A stretch of 64,000 nucleotides of DNA from Saltatorellus ferox (GTDB lineage Bacteria > Planctomycetota > UBA1135 > GCA-002686595): the NCBI GenBank assembly GCA_007751475.1, contig CP036434.1:1364001-1428000 (forward strand). Direction: 5' to 3'. Positions 17,545 through 27,035 of the stretch are shown piece after piece. Each line of letters begins with the position of its first letter. Position 1 is the first letter of the stretch. A model generated the notes under the pieces. It saw only the letters and a program-made list of their open reading frames with translations, made no database searches and had not been told where the DNA came from. A program made the translations under genes and the position numbers.

Positions 17545-17644
17545 GGTGTCCAGGTTAGTGGGAGGGGGCTTGATGTCGCAAGGGGCGCAATGGCGCCCGT
17601 GCCGACTGTCCAGCGGACAGCGGGCGGCGGGCGGCGCGGTCTCA

Positions 17645-18631
17645 TCACGGGGCCGTTTCTCCGGCGAAGGCCGTCCAGAGGGCTTCGATCTCCTCGGCGT
17701 CGAGCGTCCCCCGCGCGACGATGACTCGATACAGGAACGAAGCGGACTCATAGGCCTTCAAGCGGAACCCTTCAGGGGGCGTCAGGTTCGTCAGGGAATC
17801 AGGTTCCTCGAACGCCGTTCGCGCGAAGGGGTTGGCCGCGACCAGTCCGTAGGGCCTAGCGAACCATCGGGTCGGGTAGCCCGGATTGGTCGGTGAATCG
17901 AAGACGCAGACCGTCACCTCTTCCAGTGCGCCGTCTTCATCGGCGAGCGGAGCGCTGTAAGCGATCCACCGAGCAGGCAGTCCGTAGGGATCGTGGCCCT
18001 CGATGTTCAGCGACGTCAGCACGCTGGCACGGCCACGGTCGATCCGGAGTCCGTCCTGCAGGCGAAGCGCAAAGAAGCCCTCCCGTACGTCGCCGAAGGT
18101 CACGCCGTTGCCGGTCGCGGTCAGTTCGTGCTCCACGTCGATGGTTCGCACCTGATCGTTGCTCTGGAACGTGTACGTGCGTGCTTCGTTGCACAGCGTG
18201 CTTCCGTCCGGAGCCCGCCAGTCGAGCGTCATCTCGATCAAGGCACGACCGCCGGGGCGCATGCGAAGCGCGTGGCCCGTCAGGCGCGGACCGATCGCGT
18301 CGTTCCAGAGATTGAAGCCCGACACCGAGCCATGGGCGGTCCACATCGAGAGGTGCTCGGGGTGGTCCACCGACTCGCCGGTTCGTGGATGCAGGGGAAA
18401 CCCGCGGAGGATCTGTCGGCCGCCGTGGCCGCGGAGCTCTTCGATGACCGCGGGCCCTGCCGGTGACAGGACGACGCGTGCAAACGTCTCATCGTCCGCG
18501 AGGACCTGGACCGATCGTTCACCGCTCCGTAGCACGAGGACTTCCGGTCGAGGCGGCGCTTTCGTCGAGGTAGCGCAGGCGGATGCGAGAAATGCGGCGA
18601 ACAGGGCCGCGTTCATTCGGGGGGTCATCAT
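17645..18631 (-). CDS. PmoA-like (DUF6807) lipoprotein
   Basis: A 328-residue protein starting MMTPRMNAALFAAFLASACA; the Cys at about residue 19 fits a lipobox. The body matches the PmoA-like DUF6807 family common in planctomycete and Bacteroidota genomes: HPEHLSMWTAHGSVSGFNLWND, FGDVREGFFALRL, EGHDPYGLPARWIAYS and an FYRVIVARG-type C-terminus. Despite the name, this family has no demonstrated link to methane oxidation; it is usually found with sugar or polysaccharide metabolism genes. A TGA at 17645 ends the gene. The haloperoxidase-like gene on the same strand starts 100 bp downstream, so the two may be co-transcribed. Confidence 0.8.
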   Translation of the reverse strand: MMTPRMNAALFAAFLASACATSTKAPPRPEVLVLRSGERSVQVLADDETFARVVLSPAGPAVIEELRGHGGRQILRGFPLHPRTGESVDHPEHLSMWTAHGSVSGFNLWNDAIGPRLTGHALRMRPGGRALIEMTLDWRAPDGSTLCNEARTYTFQSNDQVRTIDVEHELTATGNGVTFGDVREGFFALRLQDGLRIDRGRASVLTSLNIEGHDPYGLPARWIAYSAPLADEDGALEEVTVCVFDSPTNPGYPTRWFARPYGLVAANPFARTAFEEPDSLTNLTPPEGFRLKAYESASFLYRVIVARGTLDAEEIEALWTAFAGETAP

Positions 18632-18917
18632 GGCTCGGAACTCAGATCGTCTCGCGTGATCGATGGGCTGTGTGATCTTCGTGAACGCGCATCCGCCTTG
18701 CATCCGTCCGGGTGAAGGCGCCGAACTCCGCCGTGTCCAGCAGCCATGGGCCCGTCCCGACGAACGGGACGACCTGCCCAACGCCGACTGGACACCCACG
18801 ACTGACCGGTGCGTCGGTCAGCTTCGATCTCTCTTCCTTCACTTGCATCTTCTTCCCCTTCGTCGGCTTGCGCATGTTGCGCGAGCCCCGAATGACGGAA
18901 TGATCACGAAACCCACC

Positions 18918-19868
18918 ATGAAAACCATCCTCGCCATCTCCAGCCTCGCCTTCGGCGCCGCCGCTCTCGCTTCCTCCACTCCCGCCATCGGCGACGGTCC
19001 GTGCTGCGGCGCCAAGACCGCCAAGGCGGCCCTGGCCTCCAACGTCGCCGAGAAGACCATCGTCGAGACGGCCGTCGAGAACGGCAACTTCAAGACGCTC
19101 GCGAGCCTCCTCGGGGCCGCCGAACTCGCTGGCGCCCTCTCCGGTGAAGGTCCGTTCACGGTGCTCGCTCCGACCGACGCCGCGTTCGCCAAGCTCCCGA
19201 AGGAGACCGTCGAAATGGTCACCAAGCCGGAGAACAAGGCGCTGCTTCAGGAGATCCTGAAGTACCACGTCGTCAGCGGTAAGGCCGCGGCGAAGGACGT
19301 CGTGAAGGCCAAGAACGTCACGACCCTGAACGGTCAGCGCGTGGACATCGTCGTCGAAGAAGGCACCGTCATGATCGGCGGAGCCAAGGTCACGACGACC
19401 GACATCATGTGCTCGAACGGCATCATTCACGTCATCGACACCGTCATGATGCCCGAGACGAAGAACATCGTCGAGGTGGCCTCGGGCGCCGGCTCGTTCG
19501 GCACGCTGATCGCCGCGGCGAAGGCCGCCGGCCTCGTCGAGGCCCTCACGGGCGGCGCAGGTCCGATCACCGTCTTCGCTCCGACGGACGAGGCCTTCGC
19601 GGCCCTTCCGGAGGGCACCGTGGCTGAGCTTCTCAAGCCGGAGAACAAGGAGCGCCTCGCCGCGATCCTCAAGTACCACGTCGTCGCAGGCCGCGTCTTC
19701 GCCGATCAGGCCGCCAAGCTGGACAAGGCCCCGACCCTCAACGGCAAGGACGTCACCATCGCCATCACCCGTGACGGTGCCAAGGTTGGCAACGCCAACA
19801 TCGTGAAGACCGACATCCAGGCCTCCAACGGCGTCATCCACGTCATCGACGCCGTCATTCTTCCCTGA
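18918..19868 (+). CDS. Secreted protein with two fasciclin (FAS1) domains
   Basis: A 316-residue exported protein (MKTILAISSLAFGAAALASS). Two FAS1 domains lie at about residues 45-180 and 185-316. Each carries the family signatures: GPFTVLAPTDAAFAKLP / GPITVFAPTDEAFAALP (H1 box) and NGIIHVIDTVMMP / NGVIHVIDAVILP (H2 box). FAS1 domains mediate adhesion or glycan/protein binding at surfaces. A cysteine pair (PCCG) follows the signal peptide. The ATG at 18918 is preferred; an ATG at 18900 would add six residues. A strong intrinsic terminator follows at 19981. Codon use is extremely GC3-biased, which suggests high expression. Confidence 0.92.
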   Translation: MKTILAISSLAFGAAALASSTPAIGDGPCCGAKTAKAALASNVAEKTIVETAVENGNFKTLASLLGAAELAGALSGEGPFTVLAPTDAAFAKLPKETVEMVTKPENKALLQEILKYHVVSGKAAAKDVVKAKNVTTLNGQRVDIVVEEGTVMIGGAKVTTTDIMCSNGIIHVIDTVMMPETKNIVEVASGAGSFGTLIAAAKAAGLVEALTGGAGPITVFAPTDEAFAALPEGTVAELLKPENKERLAAILKYHVVAGRVFADQAAKLDKAPTLNGKDVTIAITRDGAKVGNANIVKTDIQASNGVIHVIDAVILP

Positions 19869-19980
19869 TCGAGAATTTCGCGGCCACCGTGCATCCCAGC
19901 CCCGGACGGCCGCGAACTGAGCGTCGAGAGTCAAAGGGGTCGACCGCGACCTGAAGAGAACGTCCCCGGGAAGGGACCCT

Positions 19981-20021
19981 GGCGCCGGCTGCCCCCTTGG
20001 GGGCGCCGGCGCCAACTTTTT
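19981..20021 (+). terminator. Rho-independent terminator after the fasciclin gene
   Basis: A GC-rich hairpin of about 15 bp (ggcgccgg...gccccc paired with ggggg...ccggcgcc, one bulged base, 2-nt loop) is followed by aactttttcccc on the plus strand. It lies 113 bp after the fasciclin stop codon. Confidence 0.85.
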
Positions 20022-20086
20022 CCCCTCGCTGCGGCGCGGGCCACGCGGCAGCGGCCATGCGGCGGCAGGTCGCTCCCCCGGACGCG

Positions 20087-20839
20087 TCACTCCTCCGTTC
20101 GGATCGTGACCCCGCCCGACTGGCGGAGTTCCACGCGGTAGGTCTTCCCCGGCCGCGCTTCGATGGACGGCGCCTCGCCCTGAATGGCGCGCACCCCTAG
20201 CCTCCGCGCCTCCTCCGGATCGTTCGCGTAGTCCCAGATCTTCTCGAAGAGCTGGGTGTAGAGCGGATCGGGCAGCTTGTCGCCCTGGAAGGGCAGCGGA
20301 TGGGGGACCTTGGAGTCAATCTTGATGCCGTCCTCCGGCGAGACCTTCTCCGAAAAGATCCCCTGGAAGAGGCACACGGAGGTGCCGCGGAGCGCATCCC
20401 CGGCCTCGATGTAGTCGTCGTCGAACTTGATGACGAGGCCGTCGATGTAGAGCCGCTTGCCCTTGATCGTCATCGATTCTCCCTCGCCGATGGGCTGGCC
20501 GGTGTCGTCCAGCTCGGTGAAGACGACCTCGGTCTCGATGCCGTCGGACCCGTCCGTCGCCGGCCCCTGCCGCACGACCCGGATGCTGGCGACCCGGTGA
20601 TCGAGGCGCAGAAGCTGCTTGGCGAGCTCCAGCCGCTGAATCTCCTCGGTCTGCTCGGTGATCGTCTGGGCCTGATCCTCGATCGTCTGGTCCTTGACCG
20701 CCATGTCGGTCTCCAGGACGGCGATTCGGGCATCCCGCTCGCTCAATTGACGTAAGTGGTCCGTACTCCTGTCCCAGAAGAAGTACGACCAGAAGGCGGC
20801 GATGGCGGCGAAGCTGCCGAGAACGAGGTTACGAAGCAT
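20087..20839 (-). CDS. Membrane-anchored coiled-coil protein, unknown function
   Basis: A 250-residue protein. Residues 5-22 are a single hydrophobic anchor (LVLGSFAAIAAFWSYFFW). A coiled coil follows to about residue 75 (ERDARIAVLETDMAVKDQ..., EEIQRLELAKQLL). A beta-rich soluble domain then covers about 80-250 (HRVASIRVVRQGP, ESMTIKGKRLYIDGLVIKFDDDYIE, LFQGIFSEKVSPEDG). No known catalytic motif is present. The layout of anchor, coiled coil and beta domain suggests an envelope protein. The gene stands alone, divergent from the DinB gene; the 162 bp between them probably hold both promoters. Confidence 0.7.
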   Translation of the reverse strand: MLRNLVLGSFAAIAAFWSYFFWDRSTDHLRQLSERDARIAVLETDMAVKDQTIEDQAQTITEQTEEIQRLELAKQLLRLDHRVASIRVVRQGPATDGSDGIETEVVFTELDDTGQPIGEGESMTIKGKRLYIDGLVIKFDDDYIEAGDALRGTSVCLFQGIFSEKVSPEDGIKIDSKVPHPLPFQGDKLPDPLYTQLFEKIWDYANDPEEARRLGVRAIQGEAPSIEARPGKTYRVELRQSGGVTIRTEE

Positions 20840-21001
20840 TTTGGGGTGCGGTGAGGAAGCGTTGTGACCGAAGGCATGGTAGCGGGCCGCGTGCAGCGAT
20901 CCGGGACTCCCTCGGTCTCAATGGGTGAAAACGGCGTCATCTCGCCGCTATTCCTTTGAGTTCCAGGCGCTCCTGGCTCAGATGACGAGCCCCAAAACCC
21001 T

Positions 21002-21532
21002 ATGAATCCTGAGCTACTCATCGGCCGCCTGGAAGCTTTTGCTTACCAGCTGCGGAACCTCGTGAAGGACCTTCCCAAGGACCAGGCGCGCTGGCGCCCG
21101 GCAGAAGGTGGCCTTTCCGTGCTCGAGATCGTCGGTCACCTCTGTGACCGCGAGCTCCTCGAGTTCCGTCCTCGCCTCGAGCTGACGCTCCGGGACCCCG
21201 AGAAATCGTGGCCTCGCGTCGAGCCTGACGATGGCCTGGAGGAGCTCAACTACAACGAGCGGGAGCTCGACCGGGAGGCCGAACGCTTCCAGCGGGAGCG
21301 CCTGAAGAGCGTCCAGTGGCTCCGTAACCTCGGGGCTGCCAACTGGACCTCGACCCACGAGCACCCGAAGAAGGGTCCGGTCCGCGCCGGCGACCTCCTC
21401 GTCTCCTGGGCTAGCCACGACGCTCACATGATGCGGGCCATCGCCCACCGCAGCTTCGACCTGTCCCAGCGCGATGCGCCGGGCTTCAACTCGGACTACG
21501 TCGGCGGCTGGGAAGGCGAACCGCGTCCCTGA
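21002..21532 (+). CDS. DinB-family (DinB_2) four-helix-bundle protein
   Basis: A 176-residue protein of the DinB/DfsB superfamily. The N-terminal helix (LIGRLEAFAYQLRNLVKDLP) and the SVLEIVGHLCDRELLEF segment carry the first metal-ligand His (GHLCD). The second His pair lies in WASHDAHMMRAI, the usual His triad of the family. Members bind a divalent metal and are thiol-dependent transferases or damage-inducible proteins of unclear role. The length is normal. No operon partner is evident; the next gene starts 116 bp downstream on the same strand. Confidence 0.85.
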   Translation: MNPELLIGRLEAFAYQLRNLVKDLPKDQARWRPAEGGLSVLEIVGHLCDRELLEFRPRLELTLRDPEKSWPRVEPDDGLEELNYNERELDREAERFQRERLKSVQWLRNLGAANWTSTHEHPKKGPVRAGDLLVSWASHDAHMMRAIAHRSFDLSQRDAPGFNSDYVGGWEGEPRP

Positions 21533-21647
21533 CGCAGCCGACGCCTCGGTGAAGTTGGGTCAGGAGCCCTGACGGCGGCGGCATTCAGCCGCTACCCTCC
21601 TGGCCCATGTACCAGCTCCGACCCGACCCCACCTCCCGCCTTCTCCC

Positions 21648-23888
21648 ATGACGACGAATCGCGTCGCAGTGGTCGAGGGCAACCTCGACGCTTATCTGGA
21701 CGGGGCCGTCGGCCCGTCCCAGCACCTGGCGCCGGACGATCCGCTCCGGCCCGGCACGACCCTCACGGCGCGCCGGGCCGTCGAGCTGTGGGAGGACCAG
21801 ATCCTGTCGCGCTGCCTCGACGTCGCCGCCCGCGACCTCAAGCGTGACGGCCAGGGCTTCTACACCATCAGCAGCGCGGGCCACGAGCAGAACGCGGTCC
21901 TCGGCGCCCAGCTGCGGACGACCGACCCGTGCTTCCTGCACTACCGCTCGGGCGGCCTCATGGCGGCGCGGATGCGCCAGATCGAGGGCTCGACGCCCCT
22001 CTTCGATACGCTCCTGTCTTTCACGGCGTCCAAGGACGATCCCGTGTCGGCCGGCCGGCACAAGGTCTGGGGCAGCAAGGTGGCCTGGGTCCCGCCGCAG
22101 ACGAGCACCATCGCCAGCCACGTGCCCAAGGCCGTCGGCACCGCGTTCTCGCTCTCTCGCGCCAAGAAGCTCGGGATCGACACCGGGCTTCCCGACGACG
22201 CGATCACCTGCTGTACCTTCGGCGACGCCTCCGTGAACCACGCGACGGCGCTCGCGGGCATCAACTCGGCGCGCTACGCGTGGCGCCGCATGAACCCGAC
22301 GCCGGTGCTCTTCGTCTGCGAGGACAACCAGCGCGGCATCAGCGTGGAAACCCCGCGCCGCTGGATCCGCGACTTCTTCTCGCGCCTCGAGCACCTGCGC
22401 TACTTCGAGGCGAACGGCCACGTCGACGAGGTCTGGGACACGGTCGCGCTCGCGATTCAGACGTGCCGCACGACGCGCCAGCCCACGTTCCTGCGCCTGC
22501 GGACCCACAGACTCTGGGGCCACGCGGGCTCGGACGTCGAGTCGGCCTACATGAGCCAGGCCGAGATCGAGGCCGAGGAAGCGAAGGATCCGGTGCTGAA
22601 CAACGCGCGTCGACTCATCGAACTCGGCGCCGCGACTCCCGCGGCCCTGCGCGCCATCGTGCGTTCGACGCGCGAACGCGTGAAGGCCGCCAGCGTCGAG
22701 GCGAAGCGCCGGCCGAAGCTCACGAACGTCGCCGAGATCATCGCGCCGCTCGCGCCCGTGGACGAGCCGCGTTGGCGCATCGCTGGCAACGCCCCGATCG
22801 ACCAGGCGCGCCGCGTCCAGGTCTTCGGCGAGCGGCTCCCCGAGAACGCCAAGGCGCCGACGCGCCGCACCATGGGCGCGCGCATCAACGATGCGCTTCA
22901 CGACGAGATGATCCGCCGCCCGAACGTCATCGCGTTCGGCGAGGACGTCGGCCGAAAGGGCGGCGTCTACGGCGTGACGCAGAACCTCCAGCAGCACTTC
23001 GGCCGCTCGCGCTGCTTCGACACGCTGCTCGACGAGACGACGATTCTGGGCGTCGCCCAGGGTTCGGCGCTCGTCGGCCTCCTCCCGGTTCCCGAGGTCC
23101 CGTACCTCGCGTACCTGCACAACGCGATCGACCAGATCCGCGGCGAGGCCTGCTCGCTCCAGTTCTTCAGCGCGGGTCAGTACCAGAACCCGATGGTCGT
23201 GCGCATCGCGGGCCTCGCGTACCAGCGCGGCTTCGGCGGGCACTTCCACAACGACAACTCGATCGGCGCCCTGCGCGAGATCCCCGGGCTCAGCATCGCG
23301 GTGCCGTCGAACGGGGCCGACGCGGTGCGGCTCTTCCGCGGCGCGCTCGCGATGGCCGCCGAGTCCGGGCGCGTGTCCGTGTTCCTCGAGCCGATCGCGC
23401 TCTACCACGAGCGCGACCTCTACGAGGAGGGCGACGGGCTCTGGCTCAGCGACTACCCGGTCCCGGACGGCTCCGAGGGCTCGTGCCTGCTCCCCGGAGA
23501 AGTCGGCATCGCGCATCCGGACCACAAGGACGTGCTCATCGTCTCCTACGCGAACGGCTACCGGCTGGCGCTGCGCGCCGCGCGTCAGCTGGAGGCCGAC
23601 GGCATTCGCGCGCGCGTGCTCGACATGCGCTGGCTGAATCCGCTGCCGATGGAGGCCATCCGTGCCCACGCGGACGAGTGCGGCGCCGTGCTCGTCGCCG
23701 ACGAATGCCGGGCGACCGCCGCGGGCCCCGCCGATGCGATCATCTGCGGGCTCGTCGAGGGCGGGTTCCGCGGCAGGATCAAGTCGGTGCGCAGCGCCGA
23801 CACCTACATCCCGCTCGGGGATGCCGCCAACATCGTTCTCTTGAGCGAGGACGACATCGTCCGCGCCACCCGGGAGGTGCTCGCATGA
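21648..23888 (+). CDS. Fused alpha/beta E1 component of a 2-oxoacid dehydrogenase complex (thiamine-diphosphate enzyme)
   Basis: A 746-residue fusion of the E1 alpha half (about 1-345) and E1 beta half (about 400-746). The alpha half contains the ThDP/Mg motif as FGDASVNHATALAG...CEDN, a variant of the usual GDGxxN used by the fused subfamily, plus HYRSGG and HRLWGHAGSD. The beta half has the glutamate motif FGEDVGRKGGVYGVT, DTLLDE and an FHNDNSIGAL segment. It should decarboxylate a branched-chain or other 2-oxo acid and pass the acyl group to a lipoyl E2, but no E2 or E3 is in the window. The downstream acyltransferase-like gene overlaps by 4 bp (ATGA), so the pair is translationally coupled. 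Confidence 0.85.
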   Translation: MTTNRVAVVEGNLDAYLDGAVGPSQHLAPDDPLRPGTTLTARRAVELWEDQILSRCLDVAARDLKRDGQGFYTISSAGHEQNAVLGAQLRTTDPCFLHYRSGGLMAARMRQIEGSTPLFDTLLSFTASKDDPVSAGRHKVWGSKVAWVPPQTSTIASHVPKAVGTAFSLSRAKKLGIDTGLPDDAITCCTFGDASVNHATALAGINSARYAWRRMNPTPVLFVCEDNQRGISVETPRRWIRDFFSRLEHLRYFEANGHVDEVWDTVALAIQTCRTTRQPTFLRLRTHRLWGHAGSDVESAYMSQAEIEAEEAKDPVLNNARRLIELGAATPAALRAIVRSTRERVKAASVEAKRRPKLTNVAEIIAPLAPVDEPRWRIAGNAPIDQARRVQVFGERLPENAKAPTRRTMGARINDALHDEMIRRPNVIAFGEDVGRKGGVYGVTQNLQQHFGRSRCFDTLLDETTILGVAQGSALVGLLPVPEVPYLAYLHNAIDQIRGEACSLQFFSAGQYQNPMVVRIAGLAYQRGFGGHFHNDNSIGALREIPGLSIAVPSNGADAVRLFRGALAMAAESGRVSVFLEPIALYHERDLYEEGDGLWLSDYPVPDGSEGSCLLPGEVGIAHPDHKDVLIVSYANGYRLALRAARQLEADGIRARVLDMRWLNPLPMEAIRAHADECGAVLVADECRATAAGPADAIICGLVEGGFRGRIKSVRSADTYIPLGDAANIVLLSEDDIVRATREVLA

Positions 23889-24922
23889 GCCGCGTCGTCG
23901 TTCTGTGTCCGGGCCGCGGTTCTTACACCGAGGCGTCGCTGGGATCGCTCGATCCCGACCACGAGTTCGTGCGCGCGGCCGAGCGCCGGCGCGCCGACTT
24001 CGGGCTCGAGCCGCTGCTCGTGCTCGACCAGGCGAACCGCTTCGAGCCCGCCCGCCACCTGCGCCCGGCGCACGTCTCGCCGCTGATCTTCGTGAAGGCG
24101 ATGATCGATGGGGCGAAGGCGGCGCACGAGCACGACGTCGTGGCGATCGGCGGCAACTCGATGGGCTGGTACATCGGCCTCTGTCTCGCGGGCGCGCTCT
24201 CCTTCGAGGATGGGTTCCGGTTGGTCCAGCAGATGTCGATGCTCCAGGAGGAGTACGCCGAGGGTGGGCAGGTGATCTATCCGGTCGTGAGCGACGACTG
24301 GCGGCCCGCGCCGGACCTCGCCTCGAACATTGACGCGGCGCTCGCCTCATCGGCAGGGGAGGCGATGCCCTCGATCGACCTCGGGGGTTACCGCGTTCTT
24401 GCGGGGTCGAAGAAGGGCGTGAGCCATCTGCTTTCGATGCTCCCACAGGTGAGAATGGGCAACGTCACGTATCCCATCCGTCTGGCCCAGCACGGTCCCT
24501 ACCACACGGTGCTCGCGGAGCCCGTGGCAGAAGCGGCGCGGGCGGCGTTCGCGGACCTGAAGTTCCACGCGCCGCACACGACGTTGATCGATGGACGTGG
24601 CCGTCGCTTCACGCCCTGGTCGACGGATCTCGCTGAACTCAAGAGCTACACGCTGGGCGCGCAGGTCACGACGCCCTACGACTTCACCGCGTCGGTGCGG
24701 GTCGCGCTGCGTGAATTTGCCCCAGATCACGTGATTCTTCCGGGCCCGGGAAACACGCTCGGGGGCATCGTCGGGCAGATCCTCGCCGCAGAAGGATGGC
24801 GGGGAATTCACTCGAAGGCGGACTTCCAGGAGGTGCAGAGGCATGTCGCGGAAGACACGGGACCGGGTGTCGGGGCTCCGTTCTTGGTGAGCATGGGCAT
24901 GATTCCGGAATCGCGACCCTGA
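23885..24922 (+). CDS. Malonyl-CoA:ACP transacylase-like (FabD-type) acyltransferase
   Basis: A 345-residue acyltransferase-fold protein starting MSRVVVLCPGRGSY. The nucleophile motif reads GGNSMGWYIGL (serine elbow, GHSxGE in classical FabD). The catalytic His lies in AQHGPYHT. The oxyanion-type N-terminal CPGRGS corresponds to the FPGQGS of FabD. Differences from FabD (Asn for His before Ser, Trp for Glu after Gly) suggest a divergent substrate. The gene overlaps the E1 gene by ATGA, and such pairs recur in other genomes, so it may transfer the acyl product made with the E1. It is probably not the housekeeping fabD. Confidence 0.75.
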   Translation: MSRVVVLCPGRGSYTEASLGSLDPDHEFVRAAERRRADFGLEPLLVLDQANRFEPARHLRPAHVSPLIFVKAMIDGAKAAHEHDVVAIGGNSMGWYIGLCLAGALSFEDGFRLVQQMSMLQEEYAEGGQVIYPVVSDDWRPAPDLASNIDAALASSAGEAMPSIDLGGYRVLAGSKKGVSHLLSMLPQVRMGNVTYPIRLAQHGPYHTVLAEPVAEAARAAFADLKFHAPHTTLIDGRGRRFTPWSTDLAELKSYTLGAQVTTPYDFTASVRVALREFAPDHVILPGPGNTLGGIVGQILAAEGWRGIHSKADFQEVQRHVAEDTGPGVGAPFLVSMGMIPESRP

Positions 24923-24964
24923 GAACCCTTCCGATTCGGGCCCCCATGAGCCACGATAGGAGCC

Positions 24965-26266
24965 GTGACAACCACCGGGAAAACAAAGCAGTCGGCGCGG
25001 GGCAAGCGAGCGAAGAGCGCGATGCCCGAATCCGAGTTCCACTCCGAAGCGCGCGCGATCCTGTCGGAGCTCCGGAAGTATCTCGGGGCCGCGATCGAAC
25101 CGGCGACCAGGGGGACGACCCCGGGCGCCACCGAATGGAGTCGCGCCCTCGATATCGACACCAAGCTGGCCTGGAAGCTGACGCACCTCCTCGATCCCGA
25201 CGGGGACCTCGAGGCGCTGGAGTTCGTGCCGGGTCGCCAGGCGTTCGATCAGATCCTGGAGGCGGCCGGCAAGGCGGGCGAGGGAGCCGGAGGCACGGCC
25301 AAGAAGGCTTCGGAGGCATCGGGTGCCGCGAGACTCGCGTTCGAGCGCTACGAGACGCTCGTTCGGACCCACGCGGGCAGCCGCAAGGCGTTCGACGTGC
25401 TGGTGACGAGCCAGCGTCCGCGCGGCACGAGCCGTGCCGAGGTCAACCTGCGACGTGGTGCGGTCGAAGCGAACGCTTCGCTCCTCGGAGTTCGCGCCGG
25501 GGCCCAGGTCGCGATCTACGGTCTCGCGCCGAGTTCGGTCGACGAGAACAGCCTCGACGTCATGGGGGTCCGGAAGATCGAGGGCACGGAGCGGATGCGT
25601 CCGAACGTGAACTGGCGGATCGCGCGCAGCTTCAAGACGGCGGAGGACGGGACGCCGTTGCCAGGCGGCCCCGAGCCGCTGGTGAAGGCCAAGCTCTCGA
25701 AGGCGCTCACCGGACTGCCCGTGGTGCCGGACTTCTCGACGACGCCGCTGCCGACGCTGGCGCGCCTCGACGCGTCGCCGTCGGCGGTGGAGTTCGAGAT
25801 GCGCGGCGGCGAGGTGGGCGCGAGCGCGCGCTTCGACCTGACGACGGCGGAGATCTTCCGTCCCGGCGACAACCGCTACGCGAACAAGGACGGCAACCGG
25901 CGCACGCGCATCTTCGCGGGCGTCCGTGTGCCCTGCGATCTCCTCTACGTCGACCTGATCGTCCACAAGGATCTGTTCGAGTCGACGGAGCCGTCGGTGC
26001 AGATCGTGTCGACGCTGCACACGGGCATGTCCCTCGAGTTCCGCGATTCGGACATCCTGCCGATCGAACCGGAGTTCATGTCGCTGGGCCGCGGGCTCGG
26101 CAAGGTCAAAGACCGAGAGCGCCCGCGCCACGCCGAACTCGTCCGCTGGGCGATGCTGGAGGTGGGCTGGAACCCGGACGACTTCGATGTCTACCGCTTC
26201 AAGCTGCAGTACCCGCCGCTCCCGTCAGGTGTGGCGTTCGACTGGCTGCGGCGGAAGAAGAAGTAG
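24965..26266 (+). CDS. Conserved protein of unknown function
   Basis: A 433-residue soluble protein with a GTG start at 24965. The first 20 residues are basic. A helical N-terminal domain (about 28-115; ARAILSELRKYLG..., LDIDTKLAWKLTHLL) resembles a helix-turn-helix fold in outline, followed by a Gly/Ala-rich linker. The rest is mixed alpha/beta with LFESTEPSVQIVSTLHTG and RHAELVRWAMLEVGWNPDDF. No signal peptide or transmembrane segment is present. I do not recognise the family; a transcriptional regulator with an effector domain is possible but unproven. It sits between the acyltransferase and the convergent phnA. Confidence 0.7.
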   Translation: MTTTGKTKQSARGKRAKSAMPESEFHSEARAILSELRKYLGAAIEPATRGTTPGATEWSRALDIDTKLAWKLTHLLDPDGDLEALEFVPGRQAFDQILEAAGKAGEGAGGTAKKASEASGAARLAFERYETLVRTHAGSRKAFDVLVTSQRPRGTSRAEVNLRRGAVEANASLLGVRAGAQVAIYGLAPSSVDENSLDVMGVRKIEGTERMRPNVNWRIARSFKTAEDGTPLPGGPEPLVKAKLSKALTGLPVVPDFSTTPLPTLARLDASPSAVEFEMRGGEVGASARFDLTTAEIFRPGDNRYANKDGNRRTRIFAGVRVPCDLLYVDLIVHKDLFESTEPSVQIVSTLHTGMSLEFRDSDILPIEPEFMSLGRGLGKVKDRERPRHAELVRWAMLEVGWNPDDFDVYRFKLQYPPLPSGVAFDWLRRKKK

Positions 26267-26282
26267 GCCGCCGGAATCGTCC

Positions 26283-26858
26283 TCAGGCTTTCTTCAGGAA
26301 CTCTGTCCTGAGGTAGATGACGGTCTTGTTGACCCGCCCCTCGATCAGCTCGGGGTCTTCGGCGAGGCGGATGTCCTTCACCAGCGTTCCGCGCTTCGCC
26401 GTGAAGCCCGCGCCCTTGACGTCGAGGTCCTTGATCAGCGTGACGCTGTCGCCGGAGTGCAGCTCGGCGCCATGGCTGTCCACGGTCGGGCGGCCGGGAG
26501 CACCTTCCTCGCCCGCGCCGGATCCTGCTCCGGCTCCTTCCCCGGCGCGCGCCCATTCGGCCGTGTCCTCATCCAGGTAGAGCTGTTCGCGCAGCTCCGC
26601 GGCCCAGCTTTCTCCGATCTGGCCGAGAAGCCGCCAGGCCACGACCTGAACGGCGGGGTGCTCGCTCCACGCCGTCTCCTGGAGGCAGTGCCAGCGGTGC
26701 AGGTCGCCGAGCGCGCCGTTCACCCCCGCGCGGCACGGGCCGCAGACGGCGACCGCCTCCTCGCGGGGCGACACGACGTGGGCCTCGACGCCGTCGGTCG
26801 AGTGGCAGAGTTCGCACGCGCCGCCGGAGCGGGCCTGGAGATCGGGGGGCAGTGACAC
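26283..26858 (-). CDS. phnA: PhnA/YjdM-family zinc-ribbon protein
   Basis: A 191-residue member of the PhnA (YjdM) family. The N-terminal zinc ribbon shows CELCHS and CGPCRAG. The C-terminal domain has the family signature TVDSHGAELHSGDSVTLIKDLDVKGAGFTAKRGT, split here into shorter matches, ending in VIYLRTEFLKKA. A Gly/Ala/Glu-rich linker (about residues 104-120) is longer than usual. The historical link to alkylphosphonate use is not supported by biochemistry of YjdM, and no phosphonate genes are nearby, so only the family name is firm. The ATG at 26858 gives the standard N-terminus. Confidence 0.88.
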   Translation of the reverse strand: MSLPPDLQARSGGACELCHSTDGVEAHVVSPREEAVAVCGPCRAGVNGALGDLHRWHCLQETAWSEHPAVQVVAWRLLGQIGESWAAELREQLYLDEDTAEWARAGEGAGAGSGAGEEGAPGRPTVDSHGAELHSGDSVTLIKDLDVKGAGFTAKRGTLVKDIRLAEDPELIEGRVNKTVIYLRTEFLKKA

Positions 26859-27035
26859 GGGTCGGACACCTGGGGGAGAGCGGTCTGGTGGATCGAAGGG
26901 AAGATTGTCGCAGCCAGTTTGGCCGGGGGAGGCCGCAGCGCACTGACTTTAGTCCGCATTCACTCCGGACTGAGGGCGACTTTTCGGCGGGCTGCGAACC
27001 TCTGGTCCCGTCCCCCCAAACGCTCAGCCCCGGCC

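Noticed and set aside
21585..24446. 953-codon reverse-strand frame
   Set aside because: Antisense shadow of the high-GC E1 and acyltransferase genes, with low-complexity Arg/Ala composition and no motifs.
21929..24922. 997-codon open frame covering the E1 gene and the acyltransferase
   Set aside because: The first 650 codons are an Arg/Gly/Pro-rich out-of-frame translation of the E1 gene; only the part from 23885 is real.
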